Positions 10,196 through 18,783 are shown, counted from the stretch's first letter. The stretch: DNA of 27,701 bases from Actinomycetes bacterium (GCA_014190175.1 BJFZ01000016.1:1-27701), one strand, 5' to 3'. Numbers and translations: made by a program. Notes: generated from the letters alone by a model not told the origin.

Positions 10196-10210
10196 AATAA
10201 AGCTGCACTT

Positions 10211-10262
10211 GCCTACTCGGGAGGGCTGCCCCTAGGCTCCCCGAAGTAGCGTTAGAGAGGTT
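10211..10262 (+). promoter_or_regulatory. Leader region of parA-like gene with competing hairpins
   Basis: The 73-nt gap after xerD is G+C-rich and folds two ways. CTACT plus CGGG (10213-10221) can pair with CCCG and AGTAG (10240-10249, one bulge). Alternatively GCCTA (10211-10215) pairs with TAGGC (10233-10237). No T-run follows, so it is not a clear terminator. TAGGCT at 10233-10238 could be a -10 box. AGAGAGG at 10254-10260 is the ribosome binding site, 8 nt before the TTG start. Confidence 0.35.
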
Positions 10263-10268
10263 TCTCGT

Positions 10269-11153
10269 TTGAGCAATAAATCGACAAAAGAGCTGGAGCT
10301 AGTCACAGTTCATGAGCTTTTCAAGGGCCGGGCTAAAGCCGTTCCCAATGTGAAATCATTTTCAGCTAGTGATACTCATGGACCGGCAAAAACTATTGCA
10401 GTTGTAAACCAAAAAGGTGGCGTTGGTAAAACCACGACAACAATCAGTCTTGGGGCTTCACTTGCAGAACTTGGCCGCCGAGTTCTGTTGGTTGATTTTG
10501 ACCCACAAGGATCCTTATCAATTGGACTCGGTGTAATTACCGATGAATTGGAATCTTCGATTTATAACTTGTTGATGGATCGAAATGCAAGTGTTGATGA
10601 TGTACTTCTGAAAACCACAGTACCTGGAATGGATTTAATTCCGAGCGACATCATGCTCAGCGGTGCTGAAATTGGATTAGTAAATGAAGTAGCCCGTGAG
10701 CAGAGTTTAAAGCGAATATTGGCTCCACTTGCCTTGGAATATGACGTTATTTTGATTGATTGCCAACCATCTTTAGGACTACTAACTGTCAACGCATTAA
10801 CCGCAGCCGATCTAATTTTGGTTCCTTTGCAATGCGAATATTTTGCGCTTCGTGGCTTCAAATTATTGAAGGAGATCACCGCGAAAATTCAAGAAAGGTT
10901 AAACCCAGATTTAGCAATTATTGGAATTGTGGCCACCATGTTTGAGAAAACCGCCCATAGTAAAGAGGTTTTAGCGCGCATTTACGAAGCATTCCCAAGC
11001 CTGCTATTCGACACAGTTATCTCTAAAACTGTGCGTTTTAATGAAACAACAGCTGCTGGTGAACCGATCACTAGTTATGCATCATCATCTCCAGGTGCTA
11101 CCGCTTACCGGCGGTTAGCCCGGGAAGTTATTGCAAGAGGAGGATCACGATGA
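10269..11153 (+). CDS. ParA/Soj-family ATPase next to scpAB
   Basis: A 294-residue ParA-type ATPase with the deviant Walker A KGGVGKTTTT (first lysine before GGVGKT), VDFDPQG, IDCQPSLG and VPLQCEYFALRG. A tail of about 40 residues precedes the ATPase fold. It starts at TTG with AGAGAGG 8 nt upstream. It corresponds by position to the Rv1708 family between xerD and scpA in mycobacteria, distinct from the origin-proximal parAB pair, so I do not give it the name parA. It overlaps the next gene by 4 nt (ATGA), implying a paired function with the DNA-binding protein encoded there. The cargo is not known; the neighbouring SMC-ScpAB condensin genes suggest a chromosome role. Confidence 0.9.
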   Translation: MSNKSTKELELVTVHELFKGRAKAVPNVKSFSASDTHGPAKTIAVVNQKGGVGKTTTTISLGASLAELGRRVLLVDFDPQGSLSIGLGVITDELESSIYNLLMDRNASVDDVLLKTTVPGMDLIPSDIMLSGAEIGLVNEVAREQSLKRILAPLALEYDVILIDCQPSLGLLTVNALTAADLILVPLQCEYFALRGFKLLKEITAKIQERLNPDLAIIGIVATMFEKTAHSKEVLARIYEAFPSLLFDTVISKTVRFNETTAAGEPITSYASSSPGATAYRRLAREVIARGGSR

Positions 11154-11581
11154 GCCGTCGCGTCAGTTTGCCTGGTGCCGAGGAGTTATTTAGAACCACT
11201 ACAACCACCCTTTCGGCGGTTCCAGAAGTATCGAATCCGGCTGCCGATCACGGTGCTAATACCTCGCGAGTTGCCGCCGCCACGCCTACTGGAGTGGAAC
11301 GACCAGATAAGAGCACTGCGGTTCGGGTAACCCCACGACGTCGGGTCACTCGCGGAACTTCTGCTCCTAGTGGACGCCAAAAGCATGACGAAAAAATCAC
11401 CGTTTACTTATCACCAGAGGAACTCTTTGATTTAGATCAGGCGCGTTTAACTTTACGTGGAGATCTTGGCTTGGCTGTTGATCGGGGACGGATTGTTCGT
11501 GAAGCGTTAGCAGTTGTGGTCGCTGATTTAGAAGCAAAGGGGGAGTCGAGCATCATTGCTCGCCGACTTCGCGGTCTTTAA
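11150..11581 (+). CDS. ParA-associated ribbon-helix-helix-like protein
   Basis: A 143-residue protein translated from an ATG overlapping the ParA-like stop. Residues 1-75 are low complexity (Thr, Ala, Pro, Arg) with a conserved-looking head SLPGAEELFR. Residues about 78-143 are compact: HDEKITVYLSPEELFDLDQA for a strand and helix, then RLTLRGDLGLAVDRGRIVREA, then VVVADLEAKGESSIIARRL, a layout resembling ribbon-helix-helix DNA-binding proteins. Proteins of this kind lie between the ParA and ScpA genes in other actinobacteria as I recall. A ParB-like centromere-binding partner is the natural inference; no DNA site is identified. Confidence 0.75.
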   Translation: MSRRVSLPGAEELFRTTTTTLSAVPEVSNPAADHGANTSRVAAATPTGVERPDKSTAVRVTPRRRVTRGTSAPSGRQKHDEKITVYLSPEELFDLDQARLTLRGDLGLAVDRGRIVREALAVVVADLEAKGESSIIARRLRGL

Positions 11582-11594
11582 TTGAGTAATCGGC

Positions 11595-11606
11595 TACCGT
11601 TCGCGC
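11595..11606 (+). promoter_or_regulatory. -10 box of a likely leaderless promoter for scpA
   Basis: TACCGT at 11595-11600 followed by exactly 6 nt and the ATG at 11607. No Shine-Dalgarno sequence precedes the start. It would uncouple scpA from the upstream ParA-like pair. Confidence 0.48.
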
Positions 11607-12506
11607 ATGAGTGAAACTGGAGTTACTCCAAGCGAATCCACGCTTATTCCCGGGTTCATCCTGCACTTAGATAATTTTGATGGTCCATTTGACCTACTTT
11701 TGCAGTTGATTTCGCGTCACAAAATGGATGTCACTGAGGTGGCTTTGAGCGTTGTGACTGATGAATTTATCGCCCATATCCGTAGCAAGGATGGGGGCTG
11801 GAAACTTGAGACCGCCACCGAGTTCTTGGTGGTAGCCGCTACTTTGCTGGACCTGAAAGCCGCCCGATTGCTGCCATCTGGTGAGATCGAGGATGAAGAG
11901 GATCTGGCTCTGCTGGAGGCGCGCGACCTGCTCTTTGCCAGATTGCTGCAATATCGGGCTTACAAAGAGATTGCTTCCACCTTCCAGGAGTGGATTTCGG
12001 AGGAGGAGCGCAGATTCCCCCGTTTGGTGGCTATGGAGCCGTATTTCGCTGCGCTACTGCCGGAAGTTTTGATCGGTGTAGGTGTTGAAAGATTTGCCAC
12101 TTTGGCCCAACGTGCCTTGACTCCAAAAAGCCCCCCAGTTTTCAGTATTTCCCATCTCCACGCCCCTTTGGTCAGTGTTAAGGAGGAAGCAGTTCGGGTC
12201 GTGGCTATTTTGCGCCAAGCCAGGACCACGACCTTTAGGCATTTGATTACAGATGCTGAAAATACGCTGGTGGTGGTGGCTCGATTTTTAGCCTTATTGG
12301 AGCTTTACAAGGAGGGTGTTTTACTCTTTGAGCAACTATCTGCTCTGGGGGAGTTACATATCCGTTGGACCGGCAGCGATGAAGGAGAAATCTGGGTTAC
12401 AGATGAGTTTGATGCGGTTTATGTGGCTGAGGATGAGCAGGATGAGAAAGGTCCAACCGTTCAGGGTTTACCGGGTGTCCAAATGGAGGAGTTGAAGGAT
12501 GAGTAA
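11607..12506 (+). CDS. scpA: Segregation and condensation protein A
   Basis: A 299-residue kleisin that bridges the SMC heads and binds ScpB. The N-terminal kleisin domain is clear (FILHLDNFDGPFDLLLQLISRHKMDV, then ATEFLVVAATLLDLKAARLLP), the middle is acidic and variable, and the C-terminal winged helix includes FLALLELYKEGVLLFEQ. Length is within the family range. Overlaps scpB by 8 nt, so translation is coupled and stoichiometry probably linked. The smc gene itself is not in the window. Confidence 0.95.
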   Translation: MSETGVTPSESTLIPGFILHLDNFDGPFDLLLQLISRHKMDVTEVALSVVTDEFIAHIRSKDGGWKLETATEFLVVAATLLDLKAARLLPSGEIEDEEDLALLEARDLLFARLLQYRAYKEIASTFQEWISEEERRFPRLVAMEPYFAALLPEVLIGVGVERFATLAQRALTPKSPPVFSISHLHAPLVSVKEEAVRVVAILRQARTTTFRHLITDAENTLVVVARFLALLELYKEGVLLFEQLSALGELHIRWTGSDEGEIWVTDEFDAVYVAEDEQDEKGPTVQGLPGVQMEELKDE

Positions 12507-13077
12507 AGGCAATGACAAGGCTGAATCTAAAGGTGTAGAACGCTCACTTGAAGCAATTTTGATGGTGGTCGATGAGCCGGTAAATGAGATCTTGCTAGCC
12601 CAAGTCCTTGAGATACCAACTGAGTCGATCCGTGGTTATCTACAGGCCATGGCAGCGGCGTACCTGGCAGAGGAGCGCGGTTTTGAACTACGCGAGGTAG
12701 CTGGCGGTTGGCGGTTTTATAGCCACCCTGAATCTGCTTCAGCGGTAGAGCGGTTTGTCTTAGAAGGCCAGCAAGCCAAATTAACCCAGGCTGCACTTGA
12801 GACCCTTGCAGTAGTTGCCTACCGGCAACCAGTTTCTAGAGCTCGGGTATCGGCTATCCGAGGCGTCAACGTTGAAGCGGTTATGAAGACTTTGGTCAAC
12901 CGGGGATTGGTTGAGGAGTCGGGCGTAGAAGGGGAGTCAGGGGCGATTTTGTACCAGACCACTCCATACTTTTTGGAAAGACTCGGAATTCCTTCTTTGG
13001 CTGAAATGCCAGAGTTGGCCGGTCATTTACCAGATCTTGATGCATTGGATGAAGTACTCGATTCTTTAACTGAGTAG
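12499..13077 (+). CDS. scpB: Segregation and condensation protein B
   Basis: A 192-residue ScpB with two winged-helix domains. The first runs from about 10 to 85 (LEAILMVVDEPVNEILLAQVL), the second contains the family hallmark LTQAALETLAVVAYRQPVSR and VSAIRGVNVEAVMKTLVNRGLVEESG, ending with TTPYFLERLGI. It dimerises and binds ScpA in the condensin complex. The ATG lies inside the end of scpA with GGAGG at 12486-12490 upstream. Confidence 0.95.
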   Translation: MSKGNDKAESKGVERSLEAILMVVDEPVNEILLAQVLEIPTESIRGYLQAMAAAYLAEERGFELREVAGGWRFYSHPESASAVERFVLEGQQAKLTQAALETLAVVAYRQPVSRARVSAIRGVNVEAVMKTLVNRGLVEESGVEGESGAILYQTTPYFLERLGIPSLAEMPELAGHLPDLDALDEVLDSLTE

Positions 13078-13086
13078 TCCGGGGCT

Positions 13087-13100
13087 TACTCTTAGCCCTT
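13087..13100 (+). promoter_or_regulatory. Possible promoter -10 box before rluB
   Basis: TACTCT at 13087-13092 lies 8 nt before the ATG at 13101. No Shine-Dalgarno sequence is visible, so the transcript may be leaderless or nearly so. Confidence 0.35.
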
Positions 13101-13829
13101 ATGGAGCAACGCCTACAGAAAATCATCGCTGACGCTGGTATCGCCAGTCGCCGCAAAGCTGAAGAGTTAATCACTGAGGGACGGGTCTCGGTCGACGGAA
13201 TAGTGGTTCGGACCCTCGGAAGTAAGTTTGATCCGCAAAACTCTGAAGTCATGGTTGATGGTGAGACATTGAAGTTTAAAACAACCAAAACTTACCTCGC
13301 ACTTAATAAACCGTATGGCATTTTATCCACCATGTCTGACCCAGAAGGAAGACCAAATTTAGGGGACCTTTTGGAGTCTAGAGGTGACCGACTTTTCCAT
13401 GTTGGACGATTAGATCGAGAAAGCGAGGGTTTATTGCTACTAACCAATGACGGGGAATTAGCTCATCGGGCGACCCATCCTTCCTATGGTCTATCTAAAA
13501 ATTATCTACTAGAGGTCTTAGGCGTGCCTAGCCGAGAAGTCATGAACGCCCTAAAAGAAGGGGTTGCACTGGAGGACGGTATGGCTCGAGTTGATTCGAT
13601 CACTTTGGTCGAGGGCCAGCCAGGTCGATCGGTTTTAGATATCAACATTCATGACGGTCGAAACCATGTACTCCGGCGCATGGCGGCTGAGGTTGGGTTA
13701 ACAGTTGAGCGATTAGTCCGCATCGGGATGGGGCCTATCAAGTTGGGCCAATTGACCCCTGGAAAATGGCGGGATATCAATGGAGCCGAACTCAATTCAC
13801 TGTACAAAGCATTACAGATGAAACAATAA
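13101..13829 (+). CDS. rluB: Pseudouridine synthase RluB/RsuA family
   Basis: A 242-residue enzyme with an N-terminal S4 domain (about 1-60, RLQKIIADAGIASRRKAEEL) and an RsuA/RluB-type catalytic domain with the nucleophile Asp105 in GRLDRESEGLLLLTND. Members isomerise one uridine; gene context (scpB-rluB-cmk in actinobacteria) favours RluB, which modifies U2605 of 23S rRNA. RsuA or RluE specificity cannot be ruled out from sequence alone. The motif near 190 reads GRNHVLRRM where many family members have GRNRQVRRM. It is followed by a long non-coding A/T-rich gap. Confidence 0.9.
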   Translation: MEQRLQKIIADAGIASRRKAEELITEGRVSVDGIVVRTLGSKFDPQNSEVMVDGETLKFKTTKTYLALNKPYGILSTMSDPEGRPNLGDLLESRGDRLFHVGRLDRESEGLLLLTNDGELAHRATHPSYGLSKNYLLEVLGVPSREVMNALKEGVALEDGMARVDSITLVEGQPGRSVLDINIHDGRNHVLRRMAAEVGLTVERLVRIGMGPIKLGQLTPGKWRDINGAELNSLYKALQMKQ

Positions 13830-14116
13830 ATCTATATATTGTTAAATAATTAAAGCGCTATTTATATTACCACTTTAACTATAAGTCAATATTTTATGAA
13901 ATTAGAAAAATTAATATATCGATAAAAATGACCTCTGAACTGCATATTTAACCTAACATTTGTCTATAAATTAACAATAATTTTATTAGCAGTAATAGGT
14001 GCAGCGCTTTTAAAGTTATCTCTTTTAAGTAATAAGTCGATATATAGTTAAACTACTTTCTTTATTTGACGGCAAGGTTATCCCCAGACCAACCCTGAAA
14101 AGGCTAGAATTGGGGT
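13830..14116 (+). other. A/T-rich non-coding island between rluB and aroH
   Basis: This 287-nt stretch, the longest gap in the window, is much richer in A and T than its surroundings and has no plausible ORF or intrinsic terminator. It contains an imperfect direct repeat, TAAGTCAATAT (13882-13892) and TAAGTCGATAT (14033-14043), and a distant inverted repeat AAAGCGCT / AGCGCTTT (13852-13859 and 14003-14010). TTATCCCCA near 14079 is one base off a DnaA box and probably chance. TTGACG at 14066-14071 is a -35-like element but lies too far from the -10 box of aroH. Function is unknown. Confidence 0.6.
14105..14116 (+). promoter_or_regulatory. -10 box of a likely leaderless promoter for aroH
   Basis: TAGAAT at 14105-14110, a near-consensus -10, followed by exactly 6 nt and the ATG at 14117. 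No -35 at the ideal distance and no Shine-Dalgarno sequence. Confidence 0.58.
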
Positions 14117-14479
14117 ATGACAGTGCGGGCTTTGCGCGGGGCGATCCAGATAGTTGGGGAAGATCGGGATGAGTATTTTGCCCAAGTTCAAGAGCTTTTA
14201 GCTCAGATGATTGCTCAGAATCAGGTGACTCAGGAAGATTTAATTTCGATCCTTTTCACGGCCACTCCAGATTTGAAAATTGACTTCCCTGCAGCTGCGG
14301 CCCGAAAAATGGGGTTAACAGAGGTTCCATTGATGTGTGCAGTTGAGATGGATATCGCCGGCGCTCTTCCGCGGACAATAAGAGTTTTAGCTCATGCCAA
14401 TTTAGACCGAAGCAGATCAGAGATTAAGCACATCTATCTCGGGGGAGCGGTTGTTTTACGGCCGGATTTGGCCAAATAA
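14117..14479 (+). CDS. aroH: Chorismate mutase, AroH type
   Basis: A 120-residue monofunctional chorismate mutase of the trimeric AroH fold that converts chorismate to prephenate. The residues known in the Bacillus subtilis enzyme are all present one position earlier in the second half: Arg7, Cys74, Glu77, Arg89, Tyr107 and Arg115 (in VVLRPDL). Its stop overlaps the tyrA start as TAATG, so the two consecutive steps toward tyrosine are encoded as a coupled pair. Length matches the family. Confidence 0.95.
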   Translation: MTVRALRGAIQIVGEDRDEYFAQVQELLAQMIAQNQVTQEDLISILFTATPDLKIDFPAAAARKMGLTEVPLMCAVEMDIAGALPRTIRVLAHANLDRSRSEIKHIYLGGAVVLRPDLAK

Positions 14480-15534
14480 TGCCGCAAATGGTCATAATTG
14501 GGGCAGGGTTAATAGGCACATCTATTGGTTTGGCCGCTACAAAAAACGGTCTGACCTGCACTTTTATTGATGCCAACCCCAGAAATCAGGCCTTGGCCAA
14601 CCAATTATGTGGGTCAATGGCGTCGATTTCGACTACTAATGAGAGTGATCTGGTGAATTTGGTAGTAGTAGCTACTCCGGTACCTGAAGTAGCAAATGAG
14701 GTTTTAGCCGCATTAATTAAATATCCAAAGGCAATGGTTATAGATATTGGTAGTATAAAGACTAAAGTTCTACTTGAAGTTTCATCAAAAGTGACTGCAA
14801 ATGTCCTTTCTCGCTACCTTGGGACACATCCGATGGCCGGAAGAGAGATTACTGGCCCAGAAGGAGCCCGCAGCGACTTATTTGCCGGTCGTGCTTGGGC
14901 GATCTGCCCACATCAGCACAGCAAGAAAGATGAAATTGATTTGGTGGAAAAATTAATTGAATCCTTTGGGGCCACGCCTTATCAAATGGATAGTGAAGAA
15001 CACGATGAACAAGTGGCTCTAGTTTCACATCTGCCGCAATTGTTGGCCTCGCTTTTAGCCGGCACTTTGCATGGGGAACTTTCTTTGGCCGGACCAGGAT
15101 TGCGAGACATGGTGCGAATTGCTGATTCAGACCCAGCTCTTTGGGGCGGGATTTTGAGTGGCAATCAACAAGCCATTAAGCCGTTACTTCGACAAATCTC
15201 TAAGCAAATAGATCAACTTATCGATTTAAATTTATCTCGAGAAAGCATTGAAAAGGTGATTACGGCTGGAGTTGTCGGTAAATCGACTATTCCAGGTAAA
15301 CATGGTGGGGTCGACCGAGATTATGCGAAATTACCGGTAGTGATTAATGATAAACCCGGTCAATTAGCTGCTCTTTTCACGATTTGTGGGGAGATAGGGG
15401 TAAATATTGAGGATCTAAGTATTGAGCATTCCCCGCAACAAGCCACCGGATTAATTACGCTTTTCGTTACCCAAGCCGATTTATCGACTTTAATAAATGA
15501 GTTAACTGCCAGAGGTTGGCAACTCCATCCGTAA
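14479..15534 (+). CDS. tyrA: Prephenate dehydrogenase with ACT domain
   Basis: A 351-residue enzyme converting prephenate to 4-hydroxyphenylpyruvate with NAD(P). A Rossmann domain opens with GAGLIG (8-13), and the motif GTHPMAGRE carries the likely catalytic His117. The helical dimerisation domain follows (about 170-275). Residues about 283-350 form an ACT domain (VVINDKPGQLAALFTICGE), which in this family binds tyrosine or phenylalanine for feedback control. AroH supplies its substrate from the overlapping upstream gene. Confidence 0.94.
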   Translation: MPQMVIIGAGLIGTSIGLAATKNGLTCTFIDANPRNQALANQLCGSMASISTTNESDLVNLVVVATPVPEVANEVLAALIKYPKAMVIDIGSIKTKVLLEVSSKVTANVLSRYLGTHPMAGREITGPEGARSDLFAGRAWAICPHQHSKKDEIDLVEKLIESFGATPYQMDSEEHDEQVALVSHLPQLLASLLAGTLHGELSLAGPGLRDMVRIADSDPALWGGILSGNQQAIKPLLRQISKQIDQLIDLNLSRESIEKVITAGVVGKSTIPGKHGGVDRDYAKLPVVINDKPGQLAALFTICGEIGVNIEDLSIEHSPQQATGLITLFVTQADLSTLINELTARGWQLHP

Positions 15535-15702
15535 AGTTTAATTGGTAAATCTTTATACCGATCTAACCTTTTATCGACATCGTTCCGCAAAATTTTAAGT
15601 GGCAAGTAATTGGTGGTTACTCGAGCAGGTTAACCTTGGCTAGGCGATACTGATATTCAGCTTAAATTTTCGAATTAGGTAAATTTCGATCGGGGGTCAC
15701 AG
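15535..15702 (+). other. tyrA-cmk intergenic region
   Basis: A 168-nt gap with no ORF of note. It contains the perfect dyad AGTAA-N7-TTACT near 15605-15621 and a weak GGTA/TACC hairpin near 15544, but no terminator with a T-run. The ribosome binding site of cmk is the GGGGG run near 15692. A promoter for the cmk-der-pgsA group is expected here, but no convincing -35/-10 pair is seen. Confidence 0.4.
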
Positions 15703-16401
15703 ATGCCAGTCATTGCTATCGATGGCCCTAGCGGTGCCGGAAAATCATCAGTTTCTAAAGGTGTAGCTCTTAAAGGCGGCTGGGGTTATCTAGACACCGG
15801 AGCCTTGTACCGGGGATCAACCTGGCTGGCGTTACAGGCGGGGGTTTCTGCGCCGGAAGAGGTCGCCAACTTAGTTGCGAAAAGTAATTTGAATTTCAAC
15901 TTGAGCCCTTCCGACCCGAAACTGATCGCCAACTATCCATTAGAACAAGAAAGTAAAACGGATATTTCAGAAATTATTCGCGAAGAGTTGATTACAAATG
16001 CAGTGAGCGCTTTCAGTGCCATGCCAGAAGTGCGTAGAGAGTTGTTACTTTTACAAAGAAATTTGATCGAAAAAAGTAATGATCAATTTGGTGGGGCAGT
16101 GGTGGAGGGCCGCGATATCGGAACAACGGTATGGCCTGATGCGGAATTGAAAATTTATTTGACTGCCGATGTTGAGGCGCGGGCAACGCGTAGACAAGCA
16201 CAGTTGAGCGAACTATCTGATGTCAGTGCATCTTCTGTTGCGGATTCACTTGCCAAAAGAGATGCCATTGATTCTATGCGGGCCGCTTCACCGTTAAGAC
16301 AAAGTGAAGATCAAATTGTTTTGGATGCGACATACTTGAATCTAGAAGAGACGATTCAAGCGCTCTGGAATTTAATCGAGGAGCGAAAAATAAATGGATG
16401 A
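15703..16401 (+). CDS. cmk: Cytidylate kinase
   Basis: A 232-residue (d)CMP kinase. The P-loop GPSGAGKSS is at 8-16, followed by [20 protein letters not shown] for the substrate region, [21 protein letters not shown] for the central conserved block, and a lid rich in Arg ([24 protein letters not shown]). It feeds CDP/dCDP pools, complementing PyrG upstream. Its end overlaps der by 8 nt, the usual actinobacterial cmk-der arrangement. Confidence 0.95.
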   Translation: MPVIAIDGPSGAGKSSVSKGVALKGGWGYLDTGALYRGSTWLALQAGVSAPEEVANLVAKSNLNFNLSPSDPKLIANYPLEQESKTDISEIIREELITNAVSAFSAMPEVRRELLLLQRNLIEKSNDQFGGAVVEGRDIGTTVWPDAELKIYLTADVEARATRRQAQLSELSDVSASSVADSLAKRDAIDSMRAASPLRQSEDQIVLDATYLNLEETIQALWNLIEERKING

Positions 16402-17731
16402 GAGTTTGAATAATGTAAATGGTGTTGAGGAAGGTAGGTTGCCGATAGTTGCATTAATCGGTAGACCTAACGTTGGTAAATCAACTTTAGTTAACCGTTT
16501 ATTAGGGCGCCGCGAAGCGATCATTGAAGATCGACCAGGGGTCACGCGTGATCGAGTTCGTTATGAAGCTGAATGGGCTGGTCGCTCCTTTGCATTAATT
16601 GATACTGGGGGATGGGAACCGGATTTAACTGGCTTAGGTTTAAAAGTTGCGCAGAGCGCTGAGATGGCAATTGAAGAAGCGGATTTAGTTTTAATGGTTG
16701 TAGATGCAACGGTCGGGGCGATGGAAGAAGAGATGGCGTTGATTTCACATATTCGCAAAACTCATACACCAGTTTTATTGATTGCAAATAAAGTCGATAA
16801 CGCTGAAACAGAATTATTAGTACATGAGTTGTGGCAACTTGGTTTAGGAGAACCGTTTCCAGTCTCTGCTTTGCATGGTCGAGGAAGCGGCGATTTATTG
16901 GACCGAGTCATAGATATGTTGCCAAAAGAAATTTTGAAATCTGAAGTAGATGCACCAAGACGGGTCGTACTTGTTGGACGGCCAAATGTTGGGAAATCTA
17001 GTTTGCTTAACGCGATTGCTGGAACTGAACGCGCGTTGGTTGATTCAGTAGCCGGAACAACTCGGGATCCCATAGATGAAGAGTTGGAGTTTGGCGGAGA
17101 GATATGGCGTTTTATCGACACCGCTGGAATTCGTAAACACGCTAATCAGGCAAGTGGAACCGAGTACTACGCAATGTTGCGAACTGAAGCAGCTTTAGAA
17201 CGGGCAGAAGTCGCAATTTTAGTGATCGATGCCGCCGAACCAATCACCGATCAGGATTTGCGAATCATGAATATGGTTGTTGAATCTGGCCGAGCTTTAG
17301 TAATCGCGATGAATAAATGGGATTTGGTGGATGAAGATCGACGCGAAGCGTTAGAGCATGAGAAAGATAAAGAACTTGACCAAGTTGAATGGGCGGAACG
17401 AATAAATGTTGCCGCGTTAACGGGATGGCATCGTGATCGATTAGCCCCTGCATTGCGACGAGCTTTAAATGGTTGGGAAACACGAGTTCCAACCTCAAAA
17501 TTAAATGCTTTCCTCGGCACTTTAATTGGCGCAACCCCACCACCTGTCCGCGGTGGTAAACAACCTAAAATTCTTTTTGCTACCCAACCAAGTACAGCGC
17601 CTCCTCGATTTTTAATTTTCACCACCGGTTTCTTGGAGCCTTCTTATCGGAGATTTATTGAAAGACGATTGCGCGAAGAATTTGGTTTTGCGGGCGCTCC
17701 AGTTGAAGTTTCAGTTCGCGTCCGGACTTGA
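16394..17731 (+). CDS. der: GTPase Der (EngA), ribosome assembly
   Basis: A 445-residue protein with two tandem G domains and a C-terminal KH-like domain, the signature layout of Der, which assists late 50S subunit assembly. The first P-loop GRPNVGKST is at 23-31 with DTGGWEPD and NKVD; the second GRPNVGKSS is at 195-203 with DTAGIRKHA and NKWD. The KH-like part covers about 370-445 and ends normally. The ATG lies within the end of cmk, implying coupled translation. Confidence 0.97.
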   Translation: MDESLNNVNGVEEGRLPIVALIGRPNVGKSTLVNRLLGRREAIIEDRPGVTRDRVRYEAEWAGRSFALIDTGGWEPDLTGLGLKVAQSAEMAIEEADLVLMVVDATVGAMEEEMALISHIRKTHTPVLLIANKVDNAETELLVHELWQLGLGEPFPVSALHGRGSGDLLDRVIDMLPKEILKSEVDAPRRVVLVGRPNVGKSSLLNAIAGTERALVDSVAGTTRDPIDEELEFGGEIWRFIDTAGIRKHANQASGTEYYAMLRTEAALERAEVAILVIDAAEPITDQDLRIMNMVVESGRALVIAMNKWDLVDEDRREALEHEKDKELDQVEWAERINVAALTGWHRDRLAPALRRALNGWETRVPTSKLNAFLGTLIGATPPPVRGGKQPKILFATQPSTAPPRFLIFTTGFLEPSYRRFIERRLREEFGFAGAPVEVSVRVRT

Positions 17732-17749
17732 TGGATTGATAGGGGAATT

Positions 17750-18337
17750 ATGACTGACGAAGTTAGCAATCGGATTTTAACCATTCCCAATTTGCTATCT
17801 TTTTTGCGTGCTTTAGGAATCCCACTTTTGATTTGGTTGATACTAGTTAAAGAGTTTGATGGTTGGGCGATATTTGTTTTGGCAATTGCGGGAATCTCAG
17901 ATTATGCGGATGGAAAAATTGCGCGGGCTTTTAACCAAAGCAGTAAATTAGGAGCGATACTAGATCCCGCCGTGGACCGTTTATACATTGCGGCAACATT
18001 AATTGCTTTAGCAATTCGTGATGTAGTTCCGTTATGGATTTTGGTGTTTTTGGTCGCACGTGATTTATTGTTAGCAACAACTTTGCCGGCGCTTTATAAA
18101 ATTGGTCATGGTCCAATGAAGGTTACTTTTCTCGGGAAAGCCGCCACATTTAACCTTTTATATGCCTTCCCCTTTTTGTTGCTGGCATCAGGAGATTCAA
18201 TTTTGGCTAGATTCGCCGACTCGCTGGCTTGGGCTTTTGCTGGCTGGGGAGTCGCGCTCTATCTACTGACCGGCTTTTCTTATTTCTTAGGAGCCCGGCG
18301 GATAATCCAAGATTCCAAATCCCAAAATGCCCAATAG
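17750..18337 (+). CDS. CDP-alcohol phosphatidyltransferase (PgsA family)
   Basis: A 195-residue integral membrane enzyme with about five to six hydrophobic helices. The family motif D-x2-DG-x2-AR-x8-G-x3-D-x3-D is complete in DYADGKIARAF ... GAILDPAVD (about 50-72). It joins a CDP-diacylglycerol to an alcohol, giving phosphatidylglycerophosphate, cardiolipin or another phospholipid; the exact acceptor cannot be read from sequence. In mycobacteria the equivalent gene upstream of gcvH is annotated pgsA2 (Rv1822). The ribosome binding site AGGGGAA precedes the ATG. Confidence 0.9.
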   Translation: MTDEVSNRILTIPNLLSFLRALGIPLLIWLILVKEFDGWAIFVLAIAGISDYADGKIARAFNQSSKLGAILDPAVDRLYIAATLIALAIRDVVPLWILVFLVARDLLLATTLPALYKIGHGPMKVTFLGKAATFNLLYAFPFLLLASGDSILARFADSLAWAFAGWGVALYLLTGFSYFLGARRIIQDSKSQNAQ

Positions 18338-18375
18338 GATTTGGCACAGATTTGATCAAAAACGAGGAGCTCGAG

Positions 18376-18759
18376 ATGTCTGAAAATCCAAGAAGTTTTC
18401 GCTACACAGCTGAGCATGAATGGATTGAATTGCGCGGAGATGTCGCTCGAGTTGGCATCACCGATTTTGCACAAGCTGCTCTTGGTGACATCGTCTATGT
18501 GCAACTTCCGACAATCGGTCAATCAATAAAGGCCGGAGCTGTTTGTGGTGAAGTTGAATCTACGAAAAGTGTCAGTGAAATTTATGCACCGGTCGATGGA
18601 AAGATTTTGCAAGTAAATGATTTGTTGAATTCGCAACCAGAGTTGATAAATAGCGATCCTTTTGGTCAGGGATGGTTATTCGAAGTTCCGGCGCCAACTG
18701 CTGAGATTTTCGCGAATTTACTAAGCAGTGAGGCTTACGGAGAGATCACTCAGCATTAG
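18376..18759 (+). CDS. gcvH: Glycine cleavage system H protein
   Basis: A 127-residue lipoyl carrier that shuttles the aminomethyl group between the P, T and L proteins of the glycine cleavage system. The lipoylation site is Lys64 in GEVESTKSVSEIYAPVDG. I chose the ATG at 18376 because GAGGAG stands 5-10 nt upstream and the protein then starts at the usual place before RYTAEHEWIEL; longer in-frame starts would run into pgsA. P protein is encoded about 3 kb downstream; gcvT and the lipoyl enzymes are not in the window. Confidence 0.96.
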   Translation: MSENPRSFRYTAEHEWIELRGDVARVGITDFAQAALGDIVYVQLPTIGQSIKAGAVCGEVESTKSVSEIYAPVDGKILQVNDLLNSQPELINSDPFGQGWLFEVPAPTAEIFANLLSSEAYGEITQH

Positions 18760-18764
18760 ATTTA

Positions 18765-18783
18765 CGGTTTTAAGGTAAAACCG
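18765..18783 (+). repeat. Perfect hairpin after gcvH
   Basis: CGGTTTTA / TAAAACCG with an AGG loop, 6 nt after the gcvH stop. No T-run follows, so it is at best a weak terminator, or an RNA 3'-end stabiliser or protein site. Confidence 0.4.

Noticed and set aside
14078..14086. DnaA-box-like TTATCCCCA in the A/T-rich island
   Set aside because: One mismatch from the consensus, a single copy, and no dnaA or dnaN nearby, so no case for an origin.
18229..18375. Longer N-terminus for gcvH starting inside pgsA
   Set aside because: It would overlap pgsA by over 100 nt in another frame and add residues foreign to GcvH; GAGGAG lies right before the ATG at 18376.
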